Source: Betaproteobacteria bacterium (GTDB taxonomy: Bacteria; Pseudomonadota; Gammaproteobacteria; Burkholderiales; Burkholderiaceae_C). From it: 48,719 nt of DNA. The stretch is taken from contig JANYKR010000184.1 of assembly GCA_025358155.1 (NCBI GenBank), positions 1 through 48,719 on the forward strand. Direction: 5' to 3'. The position numbers and the translations under genes are program-made. Under the pieces are notes generated by a model. The model made no database searches, had not been told where the DNA came from, and was given only the letters and a program-made list of their open reading frames with translations. Of the stretch, positions 6,441-15,217 are shown piece after piece. Every line of letters starts with the position of its first letter. Positions within the stretch are counted from its first letter, which is position 1.

Positions 6441-9079
6441 TGCCACACCCGCCGGTAGACCGAGCCGACATGCGCAAACAGGTGGCGGCCGATTTCATCG
6501 GAGAGCTTTCGGGTCTCGCTGCAGCATTGCTGCAAGGCGCTGATCAACAGGCTGTGACGGCCGGCTGCGTCGGTGCTGGCCAGGCGGGCAAAGGGCCACT
6601 CTTCGGGCGGGATCAACCCGGCCGTGACGGCAGTGGCCCACTGCGTGTCCTGCAGTGCGAGCTTGCGCAGGCGGTCGCGCAGGGTACGGGCCACCCAGGC
6701 CAATGAGCGCGGGTTGTCGGTGTCCATCACCAGCAGGTGCAACAGCGGCAACACCTCGCGCCGGGCCTGGAACTGGGCCCGGTAGGTGATCACGCTGTCG
6801 AACAGGTCGAGCAGCAGCTCGAAGCCGTCATCGGCCTCATGGACCCGGTGCTCAAAGCCCAGCGCCAGCGCGTGGGACAACATGTCCAGGCGCTCCACTT
6901 GCCGGCCAATGCTGAGCAAGCGCCAGCCGTCATCACGGGTCATGCGATCAGTCTGGGCACCGGTGATCGCGGCCAGCTGGGTGGTGGCACGCGCCAGCAC
7001 ACCCAAAACGTCGGCCGTCGGCGCATGGCTCTCGCCTTTGGCCAGCACGGCGGCGAGTTGCTGCTCAAAATGGCCGTCGACGTCCTGGATCAGCTTCCAG
7101 TGCTCGGGCGAGAGCCGCTCGCGCAGTGCCTTGGCGCATTCGCGGAGCCGGCACAGGCTGTGGCTGACACTGGTGGTCGAGTTGCTGCCGGCGCTCAGCC
7201 CCTGCACCAGCGCACGCTCGAACACCCGCAGCGACTTGAGCGGGCCGGGCACGCCGCGGGCGACCAGCCCATGAAAGTCGGCCAGCTCGCCGAGCAGGCG
7301 CAAGGCCGGCTCGCTGGCATCGTGCAAGTGCTCCAGCGTCACCCGAACCAGCCGCGCGGCGTTCTCGGCACGTTCGGTGTAACGACCCAGCCAGTACATG
7401 TTTTCAGCGGCCCGGCTGCTGACGCTGCGGTGCCAACCTATCAACTCGGCGGCAGTCAGCGGCTGCGGCAGCAGTGAGCTGTCATCCACCGCGCCACTGG
7501 CAATGACCCAGGTATCGACGCTGGCGCTACCGTTCTGCATGCTCAACCAGGGGTCTTGCGCGCTTCGGCCCGGGTCGCCGGGCCGGTCGCTGTCGCGCCC
7601 GGCCACGCGGGTCAGCGCGCCTGGCAGAACCCGCCAGCCACCTGCCCCGTCCGCCATCGCAAACACCCGTATCACTGCACTGCGCAGCAGCAATTGACCA
7701 TCGGACCAGACCGGTGTCGCGCTCGGCCGAACCCGGGCCTGCAGGCTGTAAGCGGCCGGGTCGGCGTCGATACGGACGACCAGCGCGGCGCGCTCGGCCG
7801 GGCTGAGATGGGCTGCAACCTGCGGGCTGAAGCCGCTGCCCGGAAAGGTAGGCAAGACCACAAACTCGCTCAGCCGCCCGCGCTGCGCGGCCCAGACCGC
7901 CGGCTCGCCGCACCACCAGCTGGTGGCGGCCGGCAGCCGCAAGGGCTCGCCCAGCAAGCGTTCGGCGATGCCGGGCAAAAATGCGGTCATGCCCGGGCTT
8001 TCCAGAAAACCGGCGCCCGGCGGGTTGGCCATCACCACCTCGCCGGCCCGCAGGGCCTGCAGCAGGCCGGGCACGCCCAGGGCCGAGTCGGGCCGCAGTT
8101 CAAGCGGATCGAGAAACTCGTCGTCCACCCGGCGCAACAGCACATGCACCTGCTCCAGGCCGTGCAAGGTCTTGAGGAACAAGCGGTTGCCCCGCACCGT
8201 CAGATCCGAACCCTCGACCAGCGTGATGCCGAGGTAACGGGCCAGAAACACCTGCTCGAAGTAGGTCTCGTTGAGCGGGCCGGGCGTCAGCAGCGCGATG
8301 CGGCTGCGCTCACCGGCCGGGCTGGCACGCATCAAGCCGTCCAGCAGCGAGCGGAAGCTGCCTGCCAGCCGCTGCACCCGCAGCGCGGCAAACTGGTCAT
8401 GGAACATCGGACCGATGATGAGCCGGTTCTCCAGCAAATAGCCCAGGCCAGAAGGTGCCTGCACCCGCTGGGCCAGCACCGAGTAACTGCCGTCGGCGCG
8501 GCGCTTCAAATCGAACGCGGCAAGGTGCAGCCGGGCTTGCCCGGTTTGCCCGGCTTGCCCAACTTGCCCAACCTGCCATAAGCCGCGGGCCGGCCGCAGG
8601 TACTGCGGATGGGCAAACACCATCGACGCCGGCAACAGCGCATCCCGCAGCAGGGTCTGCGGGCCGTAGGTGTCGGCCAGCACCAGCTCCATCAGCCGGG
8701 CACGCTGCACCACGCCGGCCTCGATGCGGGCCCAGTCGCTGGCGCTGATCAGGGTGGGCAGCAACTCCAGTGGCCAGGACCGAGCGCCGTCGTTGTGCTC
8801 GGCATAGACGTTGTAGGTGGCGCCGTCTTCGCGCACCCGGTGCTGCACCCGAGCCCGCCTCGCGGCCAGGTCGCTCCAACCCTCGCGCCCGAGTTGCTTG
8901 AAGAAGGTTTGCCACAGCGGCGACAGCCCGGACGACGAGGCGGCCGCGCCAGCGCCAGTGCCAGTGCCCGGCAAAGCGCGCAACTCGTCCCAGTGGCCGG
9001 GCGTGGCGCGGCGGGCTGCCGCCGAGGCCAGGCTGTCGCCATCGGGCAGGTCATCGTCGGCGAGCAGGCTGCTTTGCAT
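6437..9079 (-). CDS. Fused circularly permuted ATP-grasp / alpha-E protein (cluster gene 4)
   Basis: About 880 residues. The first ~540 form a circularly permuted ATP-grasp ligase (DUF404/DUF407 type): ENRLIIGPMF, LLTPGPLNETYFEQVFLA, LRRVDDEFLDPLELRPDS and the VDTWVIASG end are visible. The remaining ~320 are an alpha-E (DUF403) helical domain beginning SSRAAENMYWLGRYTERAEN. The neighbouring split genes at 13727-15217 and 12751-13707 encode the same two modules, so the cluster holds both versions. The start is uncertain: the ATG at 9079 is used here, but an in-frame TTG at 9115 would add 12 residues. A 9-base tandem repeat encodes repeated VGQ/AGQ units inside the ATP-grasp part. Predicted role: ATP-dependent amide-bond formation; substrate unknown. 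Confidence 0.85.
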   Translation of the reverse strand: MQSSLLADDDLPDGDSLASAAARRATPGHWDELRALPGTGTGAGAAASSSGLSPLWQTFFKQLGREGWSDLAARRARVQHRVREDGATYNVYAEHNDGARSWPLELLPTLISASDWARIEAGVVQRARLMELVLADTYGPQTLLRDALLPASMVFAHPQYLRPARGLWQVGQVGQAGQTGQARLHLAAFDLKRRADGSYSVLAQRVQAPSGLGYLLENRLIIGPMFHDQFAALRVQRLAGSFRSLLDGLMRASPAGERSRIALLTPGPLNETYFEQVFLARYLGITLVEGSDLTVRGNRLFLKTLHGLEQVHVLLRRVDDEFLDPLELRPDSALGVPGLLQALRAGEVVMANPPGAGFLESPGMTAFLPGIAERLLGEPLRLPAATSWWCGEPAVWAAQRGRLSEFVVLPTFPGSGFSPQVAAHLSPAERAALVVRIDADPAAYSLQARVRPSATPVWSDGQLLLRSAVIRVFAMADGAGGWRVLPGALTRVAGRDSDRPGDPGRSAQDPWLSMQNGSASVDTWVIASGAVDDSSLLPQPLTAAELIGWHRSVSSRAAENMYWLGRYTERAENAARLVRVTLEHLHDASEPALRLLGELADFHGLVARGVPGPLKSLRVFERALVQGLSAGSNSTTSVSHSLCRLRECAKALRERLSPEHWKLIQDVDGHFEQQLAAVLAKGESHAPTADVLGVLARATTQLAAITGAQTDRMTRDDGWRLLSIGRQVERLDMLSHALALGFEHRVHEADDGFELLLDLFDSVITYRAQFQARREVLPLLHLLVMDTDNPRSLAWVARTLRDRLRKLALQDTQWATAVTAGLIPPEEWPFARLASTDAAGRHSLLISALQQCCSETRKLSDEIGRHLFAHVGSVYRRVWQ
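8536..8580. repeat. Nine-base tandem repeat inside the fused ATP-grasp gene
   Basis: Five successive 9-base units on the plus strand (CTTGCCCGG, TTTGCCCGG, CTTGCCCAA twice, CCTGCCATA). On the coding strand they give a run of xGQ tripeptides (VGQVGQAGQTGQ). The unit length is a multiple of three, so copy-number changes keep the frame. It sits in a loop region of the ATP-grasp domain, not in a visible motif. Confidence 0.8.
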
Positions 9080-9145
9080 GGGGAGATCATGCCTTGCGGC
9101 GGGGGCCTCGAGCAACGGGCTCTTGCACTACAGGCGGCCGGTACG

Positions 9146-12100
9146 TCAAACCGTGCGCAAGTCCAGCGTGAACGGAAACTCCAGGCTGCGCCGAGGCTGG
9201 CCCACGGCCATCCGGCCCGGCGTGTGACCAATGGTGAAGAAGCGCGCCAGCCGCCGGCTCTCGGCCTCGAAGGCATTGATCGGGAAGCTGGCATAGCTCA
9301 GGCCACCCGGATGCGCGACGTGGTACTGGCAGCCACCCAGCGAGCGGCTCATCCAGCGGTCGACCAGATCGAAGGTCAGGGGCACGTCGGTGCCGATGCT
9401 CGGGTGCAGCGCGGTGGGCGGCAACCAGGCGCGGTAGCGCACGCCGCAGACGTACTCGCCGACCCGGCCGGTGGCTTGCAAAGGCACCGGCACGCCGTTG
9501 CAGGTGATGACATGGCGCGGGTGGATCAGGCCGGAGACCTTGAGCTCGATCCGCTCGACCGATGAATCGACATAGCGCACGGTGCCGGAGGACGAACCCT
9601 CTTCGCCCATCACATGCCAAGGCTCGAGGGCGCTGCGCAGCTGCAAGTGCACGCCTTCGGCCGTCAGCTCGCCGATCTTGGGAAAGCGAAACTCGAAGTG
9701 CGGTGCAAACCATTCGGCCTTGAAGTCGAAGCCGGCGCCTTGCATCACCTCGATCACATGCTCAAAGTCCTGCCAGACGAAGGTGGGCAGCAAGTAGCGG
9801 TCGTGCAGCTCGGTGCCCCAGCGCACCAGTTCGGCCCGGTAGGGTTCGCGCCAGAACCTGGCCACCAGCGCACGCAGCAGCAACTGCTGCACGATGCTCA
9901 TGCGGGCATGCGGCGGCATCTCGAAGGCGCGCAACTCCAGCAGGCCGAGGCGGCCGGTGGCGCTGTCGGGCGAATAGAGCTTGTCGATGCAGAACTCGCT
10001 GCGGTGGGTGTTGCCGGTCAGATCGACCAGGATGTTGCGCAGCGTGCGGTCCACCACCCAGGGCGGCATCGTTTGGCCATAGGCGGCCTGGCTTTTCTCG
10101 ATCTCGGCCAGCGCAATCTCCAGCTCGTAGAGCTGGTCGTTGCGGGCCTCGTCGATGCGCGGCGCCTGGCTGGTCGGGCCGATGAACAGGCCCGAGAACA
10201 AATAGCTCAGGGACGGGTGGTTGTGCCAGAAGGCCAGCAGGCTGCCCAGCACGTCGGGACGGCGCAAAAATGGCGAATCGGCCGGCCGGGCACCGCCCAT
10301 CACAAAGTGGTTGCCGCCGCCGGTACCGGTGTGGCGGCCGTCGAGCATGAACTTCTCGGATGACAGGCGCGATTTCCAGGCCGCGTCGTACAAAAACTCG
10401 GTGTGCTCGACCAGATCAGCCCAGTTGTGCGCCGGGTGGATGTTGACCTCGATCACGCCGGGGTCGGGGGTGACGGCCAGGATCTTGAGGCGCGGGTCGC
10501 GCGGCGGCGGGTAGCCCTCCAGCACCACCTTGACCTTTTGTGCGGCGGCGGTGGCCTCTACAGCGGCCAGCAGCTCCAGGTAGTCCTCCAGCTTTTCGAG
10601 CGGCGGCATGAAGACGTAGAGCACGCCCGTGGCCTTGCCCTGGTTCTCGGCCTTGGGGCCGTTGGCACGGCGCGGGTCACGCGCTTCGACCACCAGCGCA
10701 GTGCGGGTGATCCAGTGAGCAGACTCGAAAGGCGCCGGGGCGCGGTGGGCATCGACAGCCACCGCGCCGGCGGCTGATGCCGCCCGGTTGACCGCGAGGG
10801 TCGCTGTGGCGGCGCCAGCCGCAGACTTGCCCGCCAGGCCCTTGTCCGCCTCAAACCGCTTGGCCTGCAGCGACTCCGTGCCGCCCTCGGCAAAGCCGCC
10901 GCCGATCACATGGGCGGCGTACTGGCTGCGAATCGTGGCGGCAGCCGGCAGCGCGTCGCGCGGGGAAAACGGATCAGACTCGATGTGGTACGGGTAGTCG
11001 GTGGCCTTGACCCAGGGCAGCGCGTCCAGCGGCAGGCGCCAGCCCATCGGGGAATCACCCGGGTGCAAGTACATCCGGTCGTCTCGGAAGAACCAGGGCC
11101 CGGACTGCCAGTGCACGCCGGCTTTTGCGCTGGCATCGGCCTTCTTGATCGGCAAGGCGTAGCCCACCGGATGGTCGAGACCCTGGGTGAAGATGCGGCG
11201 CAGGCGGATGCGCTCGACCTCATCCTCGAGCTTGGCATCAAACGGGTCGACATTGACCGGCAGCCGGCGCTCGCGCCAGAGGTGGTACCAGGTGTCCTCA
11301 AAACCCACCTGCAGGTGCTCATCGCCAACGCCCAGGCGTTTGCTCAGGCCGCTGATGAAAGCCTTGGCATCGTCGGCGTTGTACTGGTGGTCGTCACGCT
11401 CGTCGGCAAACAGCGACGGGTCGTGCCAGCAGGGTTGACCGTCGTCGCGCCAGCAGATCGACAGCGCCCAGCGCGGCAGTTGCTCACCCGGGTACCACTT
11501 GCCCTGGCCGTAGTGCAAGAAGCCACCCTCACCGTAGTGCGCCCGCAGCCGGCCCACCAGGTCTTGCGCAAACTTGCGCTTGGTGGGGCCCAGTGCGTCG
11601 GTGTTCCATTCGGCACCGTCGCGGTCGTCCACCGCCACAAAGGTGGGCTCGCCGCCCATCGTCAAGCGCACATCATCGGCGTCGAGTTGCCCGTCCACTG
11701 CCGCGCCCAGCGCCAGCACCTCGGCCCATTGCGCTTCGGTGAAGGGCTTGGTGACGCGGGGTGACTCGAAGATCCGGGTCACACCCATGGCATGCTCGAA
11801 TTCGACCTCGCATTCGTCGGTGGCGCCGCTGACTGGCGCGGCGCTGCCGGGCGTTGGGGTGCAGGCGACCGGGATGTGGCCCTCGCCCGCCATCAAACCC
11901 GAGGTCGGGTCAAGCCCGATCCAGCCGGCGCCGGGCAAATACACCTCGCACCAGGCGTGCAGGTCGGTGAAATCGACCTCGGTGCCGCTGGGGCCGTCGA
12001 GCGCCTTCACATCGCTCTTGAGCTGGATCAGGTAGCCGGAGACAAAGCGGGCCGCCAGCCCGAGGTGGCGGAGGGCCTGCACCAGCAGCCAGCCGGTGTC

Positions 12101-12643
12101 GCGGCAGGAGCCCGACTTGAGCGTCAGCGTCTGCTCGGGGGTTTGCACCCCCGGCTCCATGCGGATCACGTAACCGATCAAGCCTTGCAGACGTTGGTTG
12201 ATGCCGACCAGAAAGTCGATGGTGCGGCGCTCGGTCAGGTCGATGCTGGCGACGAACTTGGCCAACTCGGGCGTGGCCGCCTCGGTCACCAGATAAGGCT
12301 GCAGTTCCAGCTTGAGCGCCTCGTCGTAGCTGAACGGGTAGGTCTCGGCCTCGGGCTCCAGGAAAAAGTCAAAGGGGTTGTAGACCGACATCTCGGCCAC
12401 CAGATCGACCGTGACTTTGAACTCGGTCATCGGCTCAGGGAAGACCAGCCGGGCCAGGTAGTTGGCAAAGGCATCTTGCTGCCAGTTGATGAAATGCTCG
12501 GCCGGCTCGATCTTGAGCGAGTAGCTCAGGATGTTGCTGCGGCAGTGCGGCGCGGGGCGCAGCCGCACGATATGCGGCCCCATCTTGACCGGCCGGTCGT
12601 ATTTGTAGTGGGTGACGTGGTTCAGTGCGACGTGTATGGACAC
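9146..12643 (-). CDS. Large transglutaminase-DUF2126 protein (cluster gene 3)
   Basis: About 1165 residues (COG1305 plus COG4196 layout). Residues 1-300 are a transglutaminase N-domain and core with Cys180 in [10 protein letters not shown], His229 in [11 protein letters not shown] and Asp245 in IGLDPTSG. From about residue 315 to the end is DUF2126, opening with [17 protein letters not shown] and including [20 protein letters not shown] and [19 protein letters not shown]. The start is GTG at 12643 with AGAAGGA seven bases upstream. It restores the family N-terminus [17 protein letters not shown]; the frame extends upstream to 12667 without support. An Ala-rich stretch near residue 620 looks like a linker or insertion. 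DUF2126 has no established activity; some motifs recall ATP/amine-ligase folds (inference). Confidence 0.88.
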   Translation of the reverse strand: MSIHVALNHVTHYKYDRPVKMGPHIVRLRPAPHCRSNILSYSLKIEPAEHFINWQQDAFANYLARLVFPEPMTEFKVTVDLVAEMSVYNPFDFFLEPEAETYPFSYDEALKLELQPYLVTEAATPELAKFVASIDLTERRTIDFLVGINQRLQGLIGYVIRMEPGVQTPEQTLTLKSGSCRDTGWLLVQALRHLGLAARFVSGYLIQLKSDVKALDGPSGTEVDFTDLHAWCEVYLPGAGWIGLDPTSGLMAGEGHIPVACTPTPGSAAPVSGATDECEVEFEHAMGVTRIFESPRVTKPFTEAQWAEVLALGAAVDGQLDADDVRLTMGGEPTFVAVDDRDGAEWNTDALGPTKRKFAQDLVGRLRAHYGEGGFLHYGQGKWYPGEQLPRWALSICWRDDGQPCWHDPSLFADERDDHQYNADDAKAFISGLSKRLGVGDEHLQVGFEDTWYHLWRERRLPVNVDPFDAKLEDEVERIRLRRIFTQGLDHPVGYALPIKKADASAKAGVHWQSGPWFFRDDRMYLHPGDSPMGWRLPLDALPWVKATDYPYHIESDPFSPRDALPAAATIRSQYAAHVIGGGFAEGGTESLQAKRFEADKGLAGKSAAGAATATLAVNRAASAAGAVAVDAHRAPAPFESAHWITRTALVVEARDPRRANGPKAENQGKATGVLYVFMPPLEKLEDYLELLAAVEATAAAQKVKVVLEGYPPPRDPRLKILAVTPDPGVIEVNIHPAHNWADLVEHTEFLYDAAWKSRLSSEKFMLDGRHTGTGGGNHFVMGGARPADSPFLRRPDVLGSLLAFWHNHPSLSYLFSGLFIGPTSQAPRIDEARNDQLYELEIALAEIEKSQAAYGQTMPPWVVDRTLRNILVDLTGNTHRSEFCIDKLYSPDSATGRLGLLELRAFEMPPHARMSIVQQLLLRALVARFWREPYRAELVRWGTELHDRYLLPTFVWQDFEHVIEVMQGAGFDFKAEWFAPHFEFRFPKIGELTAEGVHLQLRSALEPWHVMGEEGSSSGTVRYVDSSVERIELKVSGLIHPRHVITCNGVPVPLQATGRVGEYVCGVRYRAWLPPTALHPSIGTDVPLTFDLVDRWMSRSLGGCQYHVAHPGGLSYASFPINAFEAESRRLARFFTIGHTPGRMAVGQPRRSLEFPFTLDLRTV

Positions 12644-12750
12644 GGGATTCCTTCTGGAGCAAAACAATGTTGCAGCGCTGAAATTACTCGTGGGTGGGCA
12701 CGAGATGCCGGCTCAGGCGCCGAGCCGCGCTGCGCAAACCCTGGGGCCGC

Positions 12751-13707
12751 TCAGTAGGGCACCAGGAAGTCGCGGCTGATGCCTGCACCTATGGCGTTGA
12801 CCCGGTCCAGAAACTGGGTCAAGAACGCATGCAGGCCGGTGGACAGGATCTCGTCAATGCGGCCGAACTGCAGATCACTGCGCAGCCGGCCCGCGCGGCG
12901 CCGGGTCTCGGCGCTTTGCTCGTTGGCCACCAGGTCGAGGTTGACCACCACCTCGTTCATGCAAGCCGCCAACGAGCGCGGCATGTCGGGCCGCAGCATC
13001 AGCAACTCGGCCACCTTGTCGGGCCGGATCACGTTGCGGTAGACCTTGCGGTAGATCTCGAAGGCGCTGACCGAGCGCAGGATCGCGCTCCAGTGATAGA
13101 AGTCGACCTCGGGGGCATCGTCGTCGGCCCAGGCGCCAAAGTAGTCGCCGGCCAACGCATGGAACTTCACGTCCAGCAAGCGGGCGGTGTTGTCGGCGCG
13201 CTCCAGGAAGGTGCCGATGCGGATGAAGTGCAGCGACTCGTCCTGCAACATCGTGCCCACCGACACCCCCCGGCTCAGGTGCGAGCGGAACTTGACCCAC
13301 TCGAACAAGGCCGCCGGGTCGCGCTCGAAGGTGTCGTCCTGCAGCATCCGGTTGAACTCCAGCCAGGTCTGGTTGGTCGTTTCCCAGAGTTCGGTGGTGA
13401 GCTTGCCACGCACCGCGCGGGCGTTTTCGCGCGCCGCCTCCAGGCAGGACAGGATGGCCGACGGGTTGCTGATGTCCCGAACCATGAACTGCATGACGTT
13501 GTCGGCGTTGACGGCGTCAAACTTCTTGCCAAAAGCCGCAGTCAGCTCGGAGATGCCGAGCAAGCCCGCCCAGCCTTGCTCGGCCCGGTCGGCCGACTGC
13601 GGCAGCAGCGAGGTCTGGTGGTTGACATCGAGCATTCGGGCGGTATTTTCCGCCCGCTCCATGTAGCGCGACATCCAAAAAAGGTGGTCAGCGGTTCTAG
13701 ACAGCAT
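12751..13707 (-). CDS. Alpha-E (DUF403) domain protein (cluster gene 2)
   Basis: A 318-residue all-helical protein of the COG2307 family. It begins MLSRTADHLFWMSRYMERAEN, the family's highly conserved opening, and an inner repeat (RIGTFLERADNTARLLDV near residue 168) shows the duplicated helical unit. Alpha-E proteins always accompany circularly permuted ATP-grasp ligases and were predicted to assist or extend their reaction. The gene lies 19 bases after the ATP-grasp gene and 107 bases before the DUF2126 gene. The same module is fused to an ATP-grasp in the protein at 6437-9079. Nothing looks truncated. Confidence 0.9.
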   Translation of the reverse strand: MLSRTADHLFWMSRYMERAENTARMLDVNHQTSLLPQSADRAEQGWAGLLGISELTAAFGKKFDAVNADNVMQFMVRDISNPSAILSCLEAARENARAVRGKLTTELWETTNQTWLEFNRMLQDDTFERDPAALFEWVKFRSHLSRGVSVGTMLQDESLHFIRIGTFLERADNTARLLDVKFHALAGDYFGAWADDDAPEVDFYHWSAILRSVSAFEIYRKVYRNVIRPDKVAELLMLRPDMPRSLAACMNEVVVNLDLVANEQSAETRRRAGRLRSDLQFGRIDEILSTGLHAFLTQFLDRVNAIGAGISRDFLVPY

Positions 13708-13726
13708 TTTTTGAGTTCTCCTCGAA

Positions 13727-15217
13727 TCAGCCTTGGCGCTGGGACATCGACGCCGGCTCCGCAGGCGGCGGCGGCTCGAGATCGCTCTCCAGCACCCAAG
13801 TGTCCTTGGTACCCCCGCCCTGGCTGCTGTTGACCACCAGCGAGCCCGCCTTGAGTGCCACCCGCGTCAGGCCGCCGGGCACGGTTTGAACGCTGTTGCC
13901 CGACAGCACAAACGGCCGCAGATCGATGTGGCGCGGCGCGATGCCGCTCTCGACAAAGGTCGGTGTGGTTGACAGCGCCAACGTGGGCTGGGCGATGTAG
14001 TTGCTGGGCCGCGCCAGCAGTTGCGCCCGGAAAGCCTCGATCTCGGCCTGGGTCGAAGCCGGGCCGACCAGCATGCCGTAACCGCCCGCACCGTGAACCT
14101 CCTTGACCACCAGCTCGCCCAGGTGGTCGAGCACGTACTTGAGGTCGTCGGCCTCGCGGCAAACATAGGTCGGCACGTTCTCGAGAATGGGTTTTTCACC
14201 CAGGTAGAACTCGATCATTTTGGGCACGTAGGGGTAGATCGACTTGTCGTCGGCCACGCCAGTGCCGATCGCATTGCACAGGCTGATGTTGCCCTTGCGG
14301 TAGACATCCAGCAGGCCGGCACAACCCAGCGTGCTGTCCGGTCTAAAGGCTTTGGGGTCCAGAAAGTCGTCATCCACCCGGCGGTACACCACATCGACCC
14401 GGCGCGGCCCCTGGGTGGTGCGCATGTACACAAAGTTGTCCTTGACGAACAAGTCCTGGCCCTCGACCAGCTCGATACCCATTTGCTGCGCCAGAAAAGC
14501 GTGCTCGAAGTAGGCGCTGTTGTACATGCCGGGCGTCAGCACCACTACCGTAGGCTCGTTGACCGAGGGCGGCGCTACTGCCCGCAAGGTTTCGAGCAGC
14601 AAGTCAGGGTAGTGGGCCACCGGGGCGATCCGGTGCTGGGCAAACAGCTCGGGGACCAGCCGCATCATCATCTTGCGGTTCTCGAGCATGTAGCTCACGC
14701 CGCTGGGAACGCGCAGGTTGTCCTCCAGCACGTAGTAGGTGCCGCTGCCGTCGGGCTGGGCGGCGCGCACGATGTCGATGCCCGCGATGTGCGAGTAAAT
14801 CTGGCCCGGCAAGTCCACGCCCATCATCTCGGGCCGGAACTGCGAGTTGTTCAGGATCTGATCCGCCGGCACGATGCCGGCCTTGAGGATCTCCTGGTCG
14901 TGGTAGACGTCGTGCAGAAAGCGGTTGAGTGCCGTGACCCGCTGGGCCAGGCCCTGCTGCATGCGCGCCCATTCATCGCTGGGGATGATTCTAGGGATCA
15001 GGTCAAACGGGATCAGCCGCTCGGTGCCGGCGCCGTCCTCGTCTTTGGCGCCGTAAACGGCAAAGGTGATACCCACCCGGCGGAAGATCATCTCCGCTTC
15101 GGCGCGCCGCGCCGACATCAGTGCGGACGGCTGCTGCCCAAGCCAGCGGTCAAAGCCGCTGTAGTGCGCCCTGACCTGGTCGGCGCTGATCTGCATTTCG
15201 TCAAAAGTGGGTGTCAT
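13727..15217 (-). CDS. Circularly permuted type 2 ATP-grasp protein (cluster gene 1)
   Basis: A 496-residue COG2308 protein. Visible family landmarks are DGAGTERLIPFDLIPRII near residue 65, EDNLRVPSGVSYMLENRKM near residue 195, VVLTPGMYNSAYFEHAFLA, YRRVDDDFLDPKAFRPDS, a Gly-rich VKEVHGAGGYGMLVGP element near residue 385, and the DLRPFVLSG/PGGLTRVAL end. These make up the permuted ATP-grasp fold used for ATP-dependent carboxylate-amine ligation. Its ATG (15217) overlaps the comEC stop by four bases. The downstream neighbours are alpha-E, transglutaminase-DUF2126, the fused ligase and a transglutaminase. Substrates are not known for this family. Confidence 0.9.
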   Translation of the reverse strand: MTPTFDEMQISADQVRAHYSGFDRWLGQQPSALMSARRAEAEMIFRRVGITFAVYGAKDEDGAGTERLIPFDLIPRIIPSDEWARMQQGLAQRVTALNRFLHDVYHDQEILKAGIVPADQILNNSQFRPEMMGVDLPGQIYSHIAGIDIVRAAQPDGSGTYYVLEDNLRVPSGVSYMLENRKMMMRLVPELFAQHRIAPVAHYPDLLLETLRAVAPPSVNEPTVVVLTPGMYNSAYFEHAFLAQQMGIELVEGQDLFVKDNFVYMRTTQGPRRVDVVYRRVDDDFLDPKAFRPDSTLGCAGLLDVYRKGNISLCNAIGTGVADDKSIYPYVPKMIEFYLGEKPILENVPTYVCREADDLKYVLDHLGELVVKEVHGAGGYGMLVGPASTQAEIEAFRAQLLARPSNYIAQPTLALSTTPTFVESGIAPRHIDLRPFVLSGNSVQTVPGGLTRVALKAGSLVVNSSQGGGTKDTWVLESDLEPPPPAEPASMSQRQG

